Source: Monomorium pharaonis (taxonomy: Eukaryota; Arthropoda; Insecta; Hymenoptera; Formicidae). Taken from it: a DNA stretch of 64,000 nucleotides. The notes beneath the pieces are model-generated. The model ran no database searches. It had not been told where the DNA came from and worked only from the letters and a program-made list of their open reading frames with translations. This document shows positions 49,801-61,224 of the stretch, in pieces (positions within the stretch are counted from its first letter, which is position 1; each line of letters opens with the position of its first letter). Location: contig NC_050473.1 of assembly GCF_013373865.1 (NCBI RefSeq), forward strand, positions 13,958,783 through 14,022,782. The letters are read 5' to 3'. The position numbers and the translations under genes are program-made.

Positions 49801-52800
49801 ATGGTAATGCAAAAAATATTCTAATTTTATATATATATATTTTTTTTATTTCAGTCTTTTTGGGGTTGAAGTAATTTTCTCAAACGCAAAGAATTTGTCT
49901 ATTTTTGGAAATTTTTTAAAAGAAAATTGCTGCATATATTTTTCTATACTTTTACATTTATTTGTACATAGTATTCAGTAAATATCTACAAATTCTAGTA
50001 TAAATTAGTATAAATGTTTATTAGTTATGTTTTAAAACAAACATTTTTTGCTAACATGATTTCTTAGAAATTATAAAAACTTGTTGACTTTAATTTTTTG
50101 CATATACTCATATAAAATACATAAAATTCCCAAAGTTCAAAATTCCTCAAAATAGAGCACTATTTATTGCGCTGTTTTTATCGGATAAAAGCAAAAGGAG
50201 AATAATTTGCTTGAAAAAAAAATTATTTTTGAGATGGATTTGTTTCCATTTAATTAGAACACTAATATGCGAACAGATTGTAATATTAAATTGTATTATA
50301 ATAATATATATCTGATTGCAAAGATGTGTCAATCAAGCATGCTAAGATTGTCTTTAAATAATTGAGTTTTATATCTCTAAATTCCACACATTTTATTTAA
50401 ATTTAGAACATTCGGCTGAGTACATTTGATTTAAATTAAGAATATAGAAATAGAAGAGAATTTAAGAATTATTTAACACGTTGCGCGTAATGGCATCGAG
50501 ATAATCTAATTCGATATTTCCATGAATCTCTAAAATTGTCTTGCATAATCGACTTCTATGTTAAATATTTAAATTAAAAAGCTGTTAATAATATAGCGGA
50601 TCATTTAGTGGCGTTCCTAGTTATATTCGCATCCAAAAATTTTGTTTTGGTCTACGTGCGGTATCGTCTCAAGTAAAATAGCTTCGTGAAAGATTTTCTT
50701 TTATCATACTGACGAATCGTAATATGCCATTTATCCAAATACCTCCGGATATTAAAGCACTAAGGTTACTGTTTCGGAATCAAGACGTTCGCGAGCGAAA
50801 TTGCTTGCAACATCGTTCCCGATCTTACGACGATCTCTAAAAATACGACGATCATTACCGTGAGTTCAATTTAAAAGACACGAATGAGCTTAACTTAAAT
50901 ACGCGTGTAGAAGATATAAAAAGAGAGATCGGAGAACTCCACCGAGAAGAAATAGCTTACGTTCGCGAAACGTTAAGTAATTGCCCGACGATATAGAGGG
51001 GTATGTTTTATGAGAAATGTTCCTTTACAGTAATTCGGAAGAATGCGTTTCCTTCGCTTCTAGAAGCTGCCAGATGGATTCACCGATAGGCTACAAAGAT
51101 TTTTTACGTCTTAATTTAATCCACGTGGTGGATTTTTTCGGCTCCCCCACGAAATAAGAGGCTTCGCACCGACGTAGGAGATATCGATATAGCTTTACAT
51201 TCGCGGAATCGCGTGCACTTTCTCAGCGGCGCAGCACTGCTGAGTTCTTGCCGCGCGGCGAAAAGCGACGAGGGAAAAAGCGCCGATGGCTTCCCGCTGC
51301 CTGTGAATTTACCCTTATCAACGTATTCGTTTTTCTTGCGAAATTTCCTTTTCGCGTTTCGCTTAAGCGAGCGCGCAATGGCGAAAGCGCTGTGCACAGT
51401 GGTAGCACGAAATGCGAATGTACGAGCTCTGACTGTTCTCGGAAATCAGGTTGAAATCCTTTCAGACTGTCGGGAACCATCGGGTGGAAATCATTTCCGA
51501 AAAGAGAAGGCAGTCGCAAGGCAGTGCGAACGATTGTAGTAATCGAACGACCGGCGGTGCTCGAGAATACCTACGTATGTCTATGCACACGCAGTCGCAC
51601 ATTTTCAAGGTAGCTACCTACTACTTCTTATATAGAAAGAATATCTGTTAGAATATATGTATTTATATGTAAAATATCGATCAAAACTATAGTTATTCCA
51701 ATATTAAAATATCAGTTATTGCAGTTATTGAATACAGTTCAATTTAGCTGTATTAGTTATAAAAAAACGAGTTGGTTGTAAAATCTTTAAGAGTTTCAAG
51801 AGATACAGCGTGACTGCCGAAATACCTTGCAATAGGTATACGTACGTAAATATCTAGTTACACCACGTCTCAATTTATAATGTATAAACACGCTTTACGC
51901 TCCGTGAAACCTCCACGTGTCCGACGTCTTGCCTCCGATAGGTTCATTTCGTACACGTGGTGCGCGCAAATTACAACGAGCACAGACGCGGGCATTGCGT
52001 GCCGCCTGTAAGAACGTGGCTAGGGCTGACGAGAAGGTCAAAGCGGGAGAGAAAGAGAGACAGGGAAAGGGTGAGTGAAGGGAGAAAGAGAGAGATAGAA
52101 CAACAGAAAAGTCGTGAAACGAGGATGCTGCGGGCGCCAGGCTGTGAGGCTGGAAGAGTAAGAGCACGTGGGAAGTACGGAGAAAGCTCGGCCCGGAAGC
52201 TTTAAGCCAGCCTCGACTACCCGGGACTTTGCCGTGTATGTACTTTGTCGAGTAGATACGAGAAGGGATATACTCACTCGGCAGACTGCCGCAGTCGCGC
52301 AGAGGGTCGGTGTTTCCCCAGGTTGGTACGTGTACGACCGACAGAGGCGTAGCCAACTGGGAACGGCTGCTTGCGACGATTCCACGAAATCCTTCAATCG
52401 CACAAAAACAATCTCTTTTGCTCTTTGTGTCTATATTTTTTATTATTATTATAATTCCGCAGTGACTATCGACAATCAAGGTATCTTGTTAGATCGTACA
52501 ATCTTGCAATGTTCAAATCTCGCAATGTGTTTCATTAGGTATTTATTCGGATCACAACTAGTTATTATGTTTCGTCACTTTTAATATATTTCTGAATATG
52601 TTGTATAAAATTCAATAAATTGAACAAGAGAGAAAGTGAGGATTTGTAAAAAAAGGATGTTGAATCGAAACTTACTACTACTTCGCTACGCCAATGATGG
52701 TCGCTCCTCATTGACGATGGTAACATCGGGCGGTTACCTTCTCCAATCTACTTCGCTGAAAGTGAGTGTGCTATCCGAGAGAAAACAAGACGTTCTCTTC

Positions 52801-53996
52801 TGATAATGCGTTGAATTTCCTATCGCGCTTCCGGTTTGGCACACTGTCCCCGCGGAGGGTTGAGACCGCGGTTACGGTAGTGGTTAGGTAGTAACCCGAA
52901 CGGGATAATTAGATGAGCTGAACTGCACGAGATTCCTGCGGTGCGGAAATAAACTTTTTCGATAATGAGTTCAATTCAGTTGGAAAATACAAATACTCGC
53001 TAATTTGAGCTGAGAAGAGCAATTTGTTAAATTAGACATATACTATAGATACGTTGCGTGTCAAAAATGTCTTAATAAATGTCATGTTATATTTCAATCT
53101 CGCTCATTAAAATGACGACATAAATATATCTGCACCCTAACTGAATTGTTTCTTCTCAAACTTTCTCGTGTTCCACATCGCAGTTTGTTTGCTGCACTCT
53201 TATTGTAATTGATCGCGATTTAACGTCACTTCATTGCGCTTCGTACCTCTTTCCTCTCTCCTCGTCGCTCCATCTGCCGCGAGCGGATTCAGCGACATTT
53301 TATTCCGGAATTATTCATAGAGTCAATTATGTGACCGGGAGCGAACTAAAGTCGCGACTAAATGCAAGCTGCTGACGCATTTCGTTCTATAATTTGCAAA
53401 GCTTGAAAAGTAGGTTGATATACGCATATTTTTCTTATCTTTAAAAGTGCAGAGACGGCTCTCTCATACGTATGTGTTTCATATATTTTGCAGAGCGCAC
53501 TGTAGAAATGTAAAGTAGCTGTCACAACAGAATTCGAATATTAAAATATTAATTATTACTAATACTAATATTAATTAATAAGAAATCAATATTATAAAAG
53601 TGAGCTTAAAGTATTTTACACGTTTTGCCATAAACTCGTCAGCAAATTGATGTTTTCAGTCGGTCGCTTGTATAACGCGAAGAAAGACTCTTAAGTCATG
53701 AAGAAATTACGCAAGTATCTCGATCTGTTAACCGTAAGCGTACGGGAGTTTCTCTCACAAACTGCAGTCCTTTATATTTGGATACTTTAGTGGAACTTAA
53801 GCGAATTCGAGGAGGGCGACAGAGAAACGTACATGGCGCTAGGATCAATGAAAGGCTGAATTGAAAGTTCAATTTGCGGTAATTGACTCCGTGCGCCAGT
53901 GCGTCGTATTTCCCGCCTCTTTGAGCTCTCTAAATCCGTCGTTTGGAACGTGCCTCAGCGCGTTACTTATACATATGTAAACGTGTATGAAGCAGC

Positions 53997-54027
<31 letters not shown>

Positions 54028-57000
54028 AGAGAAAGAGAGAGGGAGGGGAGGAGGAGAAATATCGCCTATCTCTTTCCATTAAACTGTGATTTGATTCTTA
54101 AAGATTGTTCGAATCTGTACCTTTAATGTAAAATTGTGCTACTTTTTATCTCTCTGAATTTTTAAAGAATATCTTTCAGAGATGTAGAGTAATCGGATTC
54201 ATTCGAAACTTTCATGGTACCTTCTCAGATAATCATAGAATACTGGTAGAGGGAAGGAAGAATATCTCTCGCGAGTTAATTATAAGTAAGGTCTAAAAAA
54301 AATGGAGACGAGTAGCCGTTTCTCGCGCGAGCTCTCTCGGCCGTATTATAACCAACGGTGAAGGAGCGTTATATGACGTATAAAATTATTATACCGGGTC
54401 CACAGGCTTAAAGAGCGGCAAACGCGGCGGTTCGTCCTGGCGGAACGAGCCGCTCTCGTGAACAATTACGCAGGGTCCGGCGATTTACAATCACCGCCGG
54501 CCCGGCAGGACGTAAATCCGTTCTACGACGTAAGGTCGAAAGTTTTATCGCCCTCTGCGTCATCGTTGTTCCTCATTAATTATTACGCGGGAGTGTATCC
54601 CAGGCCCGTGCGGTTCGCCCGATATACGGCCGTTAACCACGGATGGATCACGGCGCCTCGTGCTATTATACTTTTTTAGTTTCTCTCTCTTTCTCTTTCT
54701 CTCTTTTCCTTTTCCACAGTGCGCAAAGAGCGCGCGGAAAATAGTGCGGGGAAAAATGCCACCGCGTCCGTTCCCATTCCCGCCTCGACCGCACAATGTA
54801 CACGGCAAAAACATCCCCTAAATATCGGCGTTTACGGCCCTCGACACGGAAAGAGTACGCGAGTTAAGCCTCCATGGTCATTCGGCCATTTATTCGCATT
54901 CGCCGTATTCTTTTTGTCTGTCTTTCTCTCAAATTCTCTCTCTTTCTATCTATCTCTACCTCTATGTTGTTTTGTATTTCTCACAAACGCATACTCACAC
55001 TCTTCTAAACCAACTTCCTGCTTTTTCCGTTTCTTCTCCGCCGGCTGCCTCTCTTATTCCATTCTCATCTTCTTTGCGCCGATTTTTCGGTTTTCTTGCC
55101 CGCACACGCGAGTGCGTTTAGCCTTCTCCAGCTCTGGAAGCAGAAGCACTGACGATAAAAGGCATCGCCGGCAAAAATGTTGTCCGCTGCCCGCGAAAAC
55201 GGCACAGCAATTTTAATGCAAGTGCCGGGGCCCGCTATCCTCCGCCTTCGCTTTTCCCAGCGACGTTAGTCGAAGTAAGTACGCGGTATTCGCGCCAGCG
55301 GTTGGCGGCAATACCACGATTTCTTTCAAATCTTCTCACGTACTTCACTTTCCGCGCTCCATCCTCTTTGCCCGGCGTCTCGCCTTCGTCCGGCATCTTC
55401 TCTCTGCCTTTCGCGCTTCCAAGCTTTTCACACGACTCCCGCCAAGCTTTCACACGACAATCGCCTGACGGCGTGCGCTCAGCTCATCCAGATTTTATTT
55501 GTAAACCTTGACCACGAGAAACCAGCATATTGTCGCGATAATGTAATCCGTTTAAAGTAGAGTAATAGGTCAAAATCCACGAACGAAAAAGCTCTCGTGT
55601 CGAAAGAGACCGAATGTGGAACGCGAAGAGGCGCTCGTAATTTCGCGCGGAAGCATACCATACAAAAATAGCGACGATTGAAATGTTCGGAGCACGAAAA
55701 GCTGGGATTGATGTGAAAAGTAGTGATTAGAGCGAGAAATATACGACTGGTGTAACGCTAGCTCTGCGGTTAATTTGCGTTGCCCCGAAGATTTCAAATA
55801 ATAATTGCCTGATTTTGTGTGAAATTCCGTCTGCGCGGGTTTACATCGATGTTTCCCAACGGCATTTTAATTAATTCTCTTAATTCTGGTATGTTGCACG
55901 CAGCATGACCCGTTTCCCCTGTATGCTTCTGGTTTAATTATGTTCATTAGAATTTAATTTTAATTAAAAACAGCATTTTTTCCATTTTCTCCCCCTTCCC
56001 CTTTTATTAAATACCATGTCCTACGCGAGAGTTTCATCACATCCGCACACGTAACTTTTTGTTTGAAATTCAGTTATTACGATACGAAAGAGCACAGTGG
56101 GCGAATAAAACACCCCGCGCAAGTCTTCCTTGTCCCATTTTTCAGTTTAGCTTACGCAGCGTTATGCAAATGAAATACGCGCGACACGCGATATTTATAT
56201 GTATCTGCCTACACATCTCGAGGCGGATTATCAGACAAAATTGTTGTTCGCACAAAGACGAAAGGGAAAAGGGGTACGAGCTGCATATCACAACCGGTAA
56301 TATCGGAACCGAAGGTGAGTCACCAGATACGTACAGTCACCAGATTAGAAAAGCGTGCGTATGACACACTTTTAAATATTTTTCTCGCACACAACATTCT
56401 GTCATACGAGGGAGTATTAAATGCGCGCGCATTTGGGTCAACGAGATACGCCAAAACGGCGGGGATATCGTCGCCCGCGAGATAAGAAAGGGGTGATCCC
56501 CGGGCATGAATCCCCGCGCCAAAAGGAAACCCGTGAAGTAATCCGTGTATCCCTAGGCGCGCGAAGCTCACATTACTCTTGGTTTATACAGACACGCGCC
56601 GCTCGTTTCTATTATTTTCTTGTTACTCCGCAAGGGGAAGACGAGGGTGAGGTATAGCAGCTTCCCTTTCGTACCGCGATATTACCGTTACGACCACTGT
56701 TTCCACCCTCTCTACCTCCGCGACTTTGCGCGCGCGCGTTTTTTCCCTCTCCTTCTCTCTTTTTTATTCTCTACGTGTGTCTCTTCCGCCTCGCTCGCCG
56801 TCGCGTCGGTGTGCGGGACGCTTCTGAAAAATTACACGTCCAGGCCACTATGACCCTTCTCTCCGGCTTCCTTCCACCGCTTACGGTATGTCGCCGCTCG
56901 GCTTCCGCAGAGAGCGTGATTTTTCCGGCGACTTTTCGGCAGTGGCTTCATGACGCCAGCCAGCTCTTGTGACGACGCAATCCTCGTCAAAATTTCAGGA

Positions 57001-57072
57001 CGCTTACGAGGACGGCTTTTCGCTACGACGTGTTAGTTACACAAGTCACGCTAACGGTTTATTCTGTCTCTT

Positions 57073-57077
<5 letters not shown>
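49801..57077. other. Inferred long intron (or intergenic), no exon seen
   Basis: 49.8-50.6 kb is AT-rich. 51.1-52.4 and 54.3-57.0 kb are CpG-rich in parts, with open frames up to 194 codons (51895-52479, minus strand) that are Ser/Leu-rich through pyrimidine tracts and lack domains. A pyrimidine-rich run lies at 54680-54715 and another at 54910-54965. Confidence 0.45.
53998..54024 (+). repeat. (AG)n microsatellite
   Basis: About 13 AG units followed by a further purine-rich stretch to about 54060. Confidence 0.94.

Positions 57078-57133
<56 letters not shown>
57078..57133 (+). repeat. (CT)n microsatellite
   Basis: About 28 uninterrupted CT units, with pyrimidine-rich flanks extending to about 57150. 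Confidence 0.97.
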
Positions 57134-57141
<8 letters not shown>

Positions 57142-57441
57142 TTCCCTCTCGAATAGCGTTGAAGTGAAACAGAATTCGAAATAAGATTCTTTACTCTTGC
57201 GTTATATCGAAGATCGATATTGTCCATCGTGAAATTTTGCGCAAACTTTGCGTTCGCTTTTTTTTGTTGCCTTATTACTAACTTAACGCAGTACCGAAAC
57301 GTAAATTAGCTGAAAGCTCGAGTTGCTCATGAATATTATTTTTCGTGCAGCAGTAAAAACACTATGAACATCTTATATGTATATTTTATATCTTCGGCTG
57401 TCTTAAGTAGAAAATATGCTCTTAATATGGAGCTCAACACG

Positions 57442-57465
57442 GTAATATTACATCGTGTAATATTA
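57442..57465. repeat. Repeated palindrome GTAATATTAC / GTAATATTAT
   Basis: A self-complementary 10-mer at 57442-57451 recurs with one change at 57456-57465, giving both direct and inverted symmetry around ATCGT. Confidence 0.8.
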
Positions 57466-57687
57466 TATAATATTAGTTTTGTGTACTCGCAGGAATATGA
57501 GAACAACAATTCACATTTTACAAGTTAATTAAGCGAAAAGCTAGTGATGTAATGAGACATATAAACGTCAAATAAAATTCCGAGATATTTATGCAGTCAG
57601 CGCTTTTAATAAGTATAATGAATAAATTATTTATCTGAGAGAGAAATCGTCAATTAATTTAATTGACACACACTCTTTCTCTCTCTT

Positions 57688-57690
<3 letters not shown>

Positions 57691-57777
<87 letters not shown>

Positions 57778-57837
57778 TATATATAGTATATATAATATAT
57801 ATGTGCGTGTGCGCGCGCGCGTGTGTGTGTGTGTGCG
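57691..57837. repeat. Compound (CA)n-(TA)n-(GT/GC)n microsatellite
   Basis: About 41 CA units run into ATGTATATATATA, then TATATA blocks, then GTGCGTGTGCGCGCGCGCG and about eight GT units. Purine and pyrimidine alternate across nearly the whole 147 bases with two breaks (near 57786 and 57794). The outer CA and GT arms can also pair with each other. Confidence 0.95.
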
Positions 57838-60104
57838 AAAAATTACTAATATGTTGAATGAGTTAATTTCATTTATCAAGTCAATCAAAATTAAGTCAAT
57901 ATAAATATTTTGCGTATTGTATTAAATAATTCTATAAAAATATATTTGTGATATTTGTTACATGATGTTATAATGCTTATATATCTGTGAATACTTATAA
58001 GAAAATGATACTTTAAATAGATTTTTAAAGTATTTTTGCCGTTGATGATAATTTAAAAGCTCTTTCTGTATTGGAAATCAATCAAGTCTTTCGATTATTT
58101 ATATTTCACTTTTCGCTATCATCTGCAATTTTTACAAGGAAACTGCAATAAAAGCCTTACATAAAAGTTTTCCATATTAATAAATTTGATAAATATGTAT
58201 GTTCTATTGTTCGCGTACCTTGTAACTTTTATGTTTTATAATACAAATGTTTATGTTGCAAACATTTTGCGCAGATGTGTCGTTCCCGAACATTTCCCAG
58301 AAAGCACATTATAAATTTAAGCTTATGAACTATTATTAAATATTGTTACCCAACTCATACTGGTAATATCGGCTTTAACTTGATATTGGGAAAATGACAT
58401 TAATAATAAATCCACTAACGTAAGTGAGATTCTATGCTTCATAAATCATGTTTGTGTGTTTTGTAATAACAAACTATACAAAAATGATGATTTGCATCCC
58501 TTTGGCAGAAAATTGGATTGGAATGTGTGTGCTGACACGATTGGCAATCTAAATGCACTAAATGTGCGAAACAAGGAGAATATCTTGAAATACGTTCGAT
58601 CTATCTCGTACGGAATAATCTTGGGAGTCCATAATTTTCGTCGCATCCTATCTTGCGGAAAACTAAAAAGTGAGTTTTCCGACCGCGCACAGAAATCACG
58701 GGCGGGCCCGAGAATGTTAGATTATAAAATATAATCTTTTAAAGTCCTCGAACCGCCCCAAGTTTTCTTTATGCGCAAAAGTTGGAATCAGATTCTCCTG
58801 GAGGAGAGCTCCGTGGAGTTTATTGAGCTATCGGCGGAGTAACTACTTCCGAAGGAGAAGAAACGTAAAACTCCCGTATCCCGAGCTGCGCCCGACCCAA
58901 AAATCAAACGTCTTTAATTTAGAGGGACTGGAAAGGGCCGTTGGTTCGCCCGTTTAGCGGGGGAGGGAGAGGGAGACTAGGACCGGCTGGCTGTCCCCGG
59001 GAAATCGTTACCGAAGAACTTCCTGGCTGCAACCGCGTGCTCGCTCACTCGCTCACTCGCGTTCTCTCGTAAACTGCAGCTCGTTCCTTCCGTTACGAAG
59101 ATGTCAAGCGGCTGCGGACACTCGATATTTCAAAGTTTCGAATGACTCGCGTACACGTGACACGCTTGTCATTATAACTTTTGAGAGAGAATATTTCTCG
59201 CGTCCGTCATTTCTTTCCGCGGCTCAAACTATTTCTTATTGGTTCCCAATTACTTTCTGGTTGTATTAAGTTTGTAATGAAATTTTTTTTCCCCAAATGC
59301 TGCAAATGTTATGTTCCTCGGTTTATCAAATTTATTATTTATGTTCAGGTGTCCGTATGTTATCCTGGTTTATATTTCCAGTTTATATATACACTTATAC
59401 GTTTACGATAAGTTTTTATTTCCCTAAGCGTGATAGTACTTATCTCTATATCTTTAAATTTGTAGGTAAATATTATCAATCTATCATCTGTCGCGAATTA
59501 TATTTGCACGTTACACGCATACGTGCTGCACGCATATTGATCATATCAGATATACTTGAATTTTACGGTTTTGTCACGGGTTTGTTGAAAAAAATATCAA
59601 CATTGCATATTCACCGCAATGGTTCACCAAGCGATGGTAAATATAGATATGCGACCTCACTCGTATATTATTAAATTCTTTATTCACATTCAGTAGGTGG
59701 AAGTCAAAATTAAAGAATTGCATTTAGCGCTAATTTTATGATAAAAATAATTGATGACAATTGAATTTGCATTGCAATTTAATTGCTCGCACAATATTTT
59801 ATCACAAGCGATCAAAAAAGTATCAAAAGTATTGATTGTGCTTCAATAAACCGAAGGTATCGTTTGATGACGGACGCAAACGGCGAGAGTTCAATTTTTA
59901 ACGACGTACGCGTGGCAAGTGTTCGATCAATATTTGATAGCTTGATTAAAAATCTCGACACTGGAGTGTATAAGCATTCAATATCGTTCAAAAATTACGA
60001 ATCCTTCAATTCAGGCGTTCTGGTGCAATTTACACCTGCAATCTGTCCTCTGCTTTAGTCCTTGGGAATTGCTATAAGATAGCAATATAGGATAGTGGTA
60101 TATA

Positions 60105-60187
60105 ATATTGACATTTTGTTAAATTGACATTTTTGTTATATTGACACATTGGTATTTCGACATATTGATATATCGACATTTCGACGT
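60105..60187 (+). repeat. Minisatellite, about five diverged 16-bp units
   Basis: Units read as TATTGACATTTTGTTA, AATTGACATTTTTGTTA, TATTGACACATTGGTA, TTTCGACATATTGATA and TATCGACATTTCGACG. The core is TYGACAT. Unit length varies from 15 to 17. Confidence 0.8.
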
Positions 60188-61200
60188 GCTTAATACAGTT
60201 CAGAGAAATTATTATTAGACATAAGATGATGTCAATGTTTAGTTATTCTGTTATATATTGCTATTTATCTACTAAAGAGCATTAATTGTCCTTAAGTAAA
60301 ATCCGTATTTTCCAACTAATTACGCATAGTAATCGTAACTAAACCGTACGAGAGACTCTTCAAGTACCAGCGAAATTTACTTCGTGTTTTCTGAGCATTT
60401 ATTTACGCGGCACATTTGTACCGTTAAATGCGTTTTGCGGCGGATTTATGCATGCCGCTGTGCATGCAAATAGTCGGGTAGTCTCGCGCATATCGAGAGA
60501 AAACACAAGCGAAGCTCGCGCGGTCTCGCAACCATAACGATTGCGGGATATCACCGTCCTCTCGTCGTTTCGGTGCGCCTTTAGTTTCGATAAAGTGGGG
60601 AATGCACGGAACGAGGCAGCAAGTAGAAGACCTTTCATAGTCGCATCGGAGGACAATCGGGTGTGTACATTGCACACGATCGCGGAGTTAAAAGCGTATT
60701 CGCAATTCAACTGCAATTAACACGCGGAGACACGAATGTTTCAACGACTCGATTAAAGATAAGACGCAAATATATAAAATCGAAGAGTACAGTCGAAGAG
60801 TACTCCTGCGTACGATTCAAGAAAATTTGCACTCGAGGAAAGCAAATATTTCCCTCGTTAAACGAGATCGAGAAGCGCGTTTCTCTATTCACCATAAGAG
60901 ACGTAACGAGCGAGTCTCATTGAGATAACACGAGATTATTAGAAAACCACTCTCCAAATCTTTCGCTTTTTAAATGAAAAATACATGCAGAAAATAAATT
61001 TATACAAGAGTCGTTAAATTGCTTTTTTTATTTTTTTTTCTCATCTTATTTCCGTCTTTCTTATAATTCTTCGTGATTCAAGTTTACGACTTTCATCCGC
61101 GTTTTAATACATTACAGCGAATGAAAATTGAAAAACCAGTGAACTCTCGCCGGCAGATAGTAGCCCATCGTTAAAGTCATTAATAAATTAAATATATTGC

Positions 61201-61224
61201 TCTCTTTTTCTCTCTTTTTCTCTT
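61201..61224 (+). repeat. CTCTTTTT pyrimidine repeat
   Basis: Three CTCTTTTT-type units in tandem. Confidence 0.8.

Noticed and set aside
57443..57451. TAATATTAC, identical to the nicking nonamer of some small circular DNA virus origins
   Set aside because: It is not in the loop of a GC-rich stem and no Rep-like frame is nearby. A 9-mer in AT-rich DNA is expected by chance.
59181..59674. Two overlapping hydrophobic open frames suggesting a frameshifted membrane receptor remnant
   Set aside because: Hydrophobic residues follow from AT-rich codons. I could not find family motifs such as a chemoreceptor C-terminal signature.
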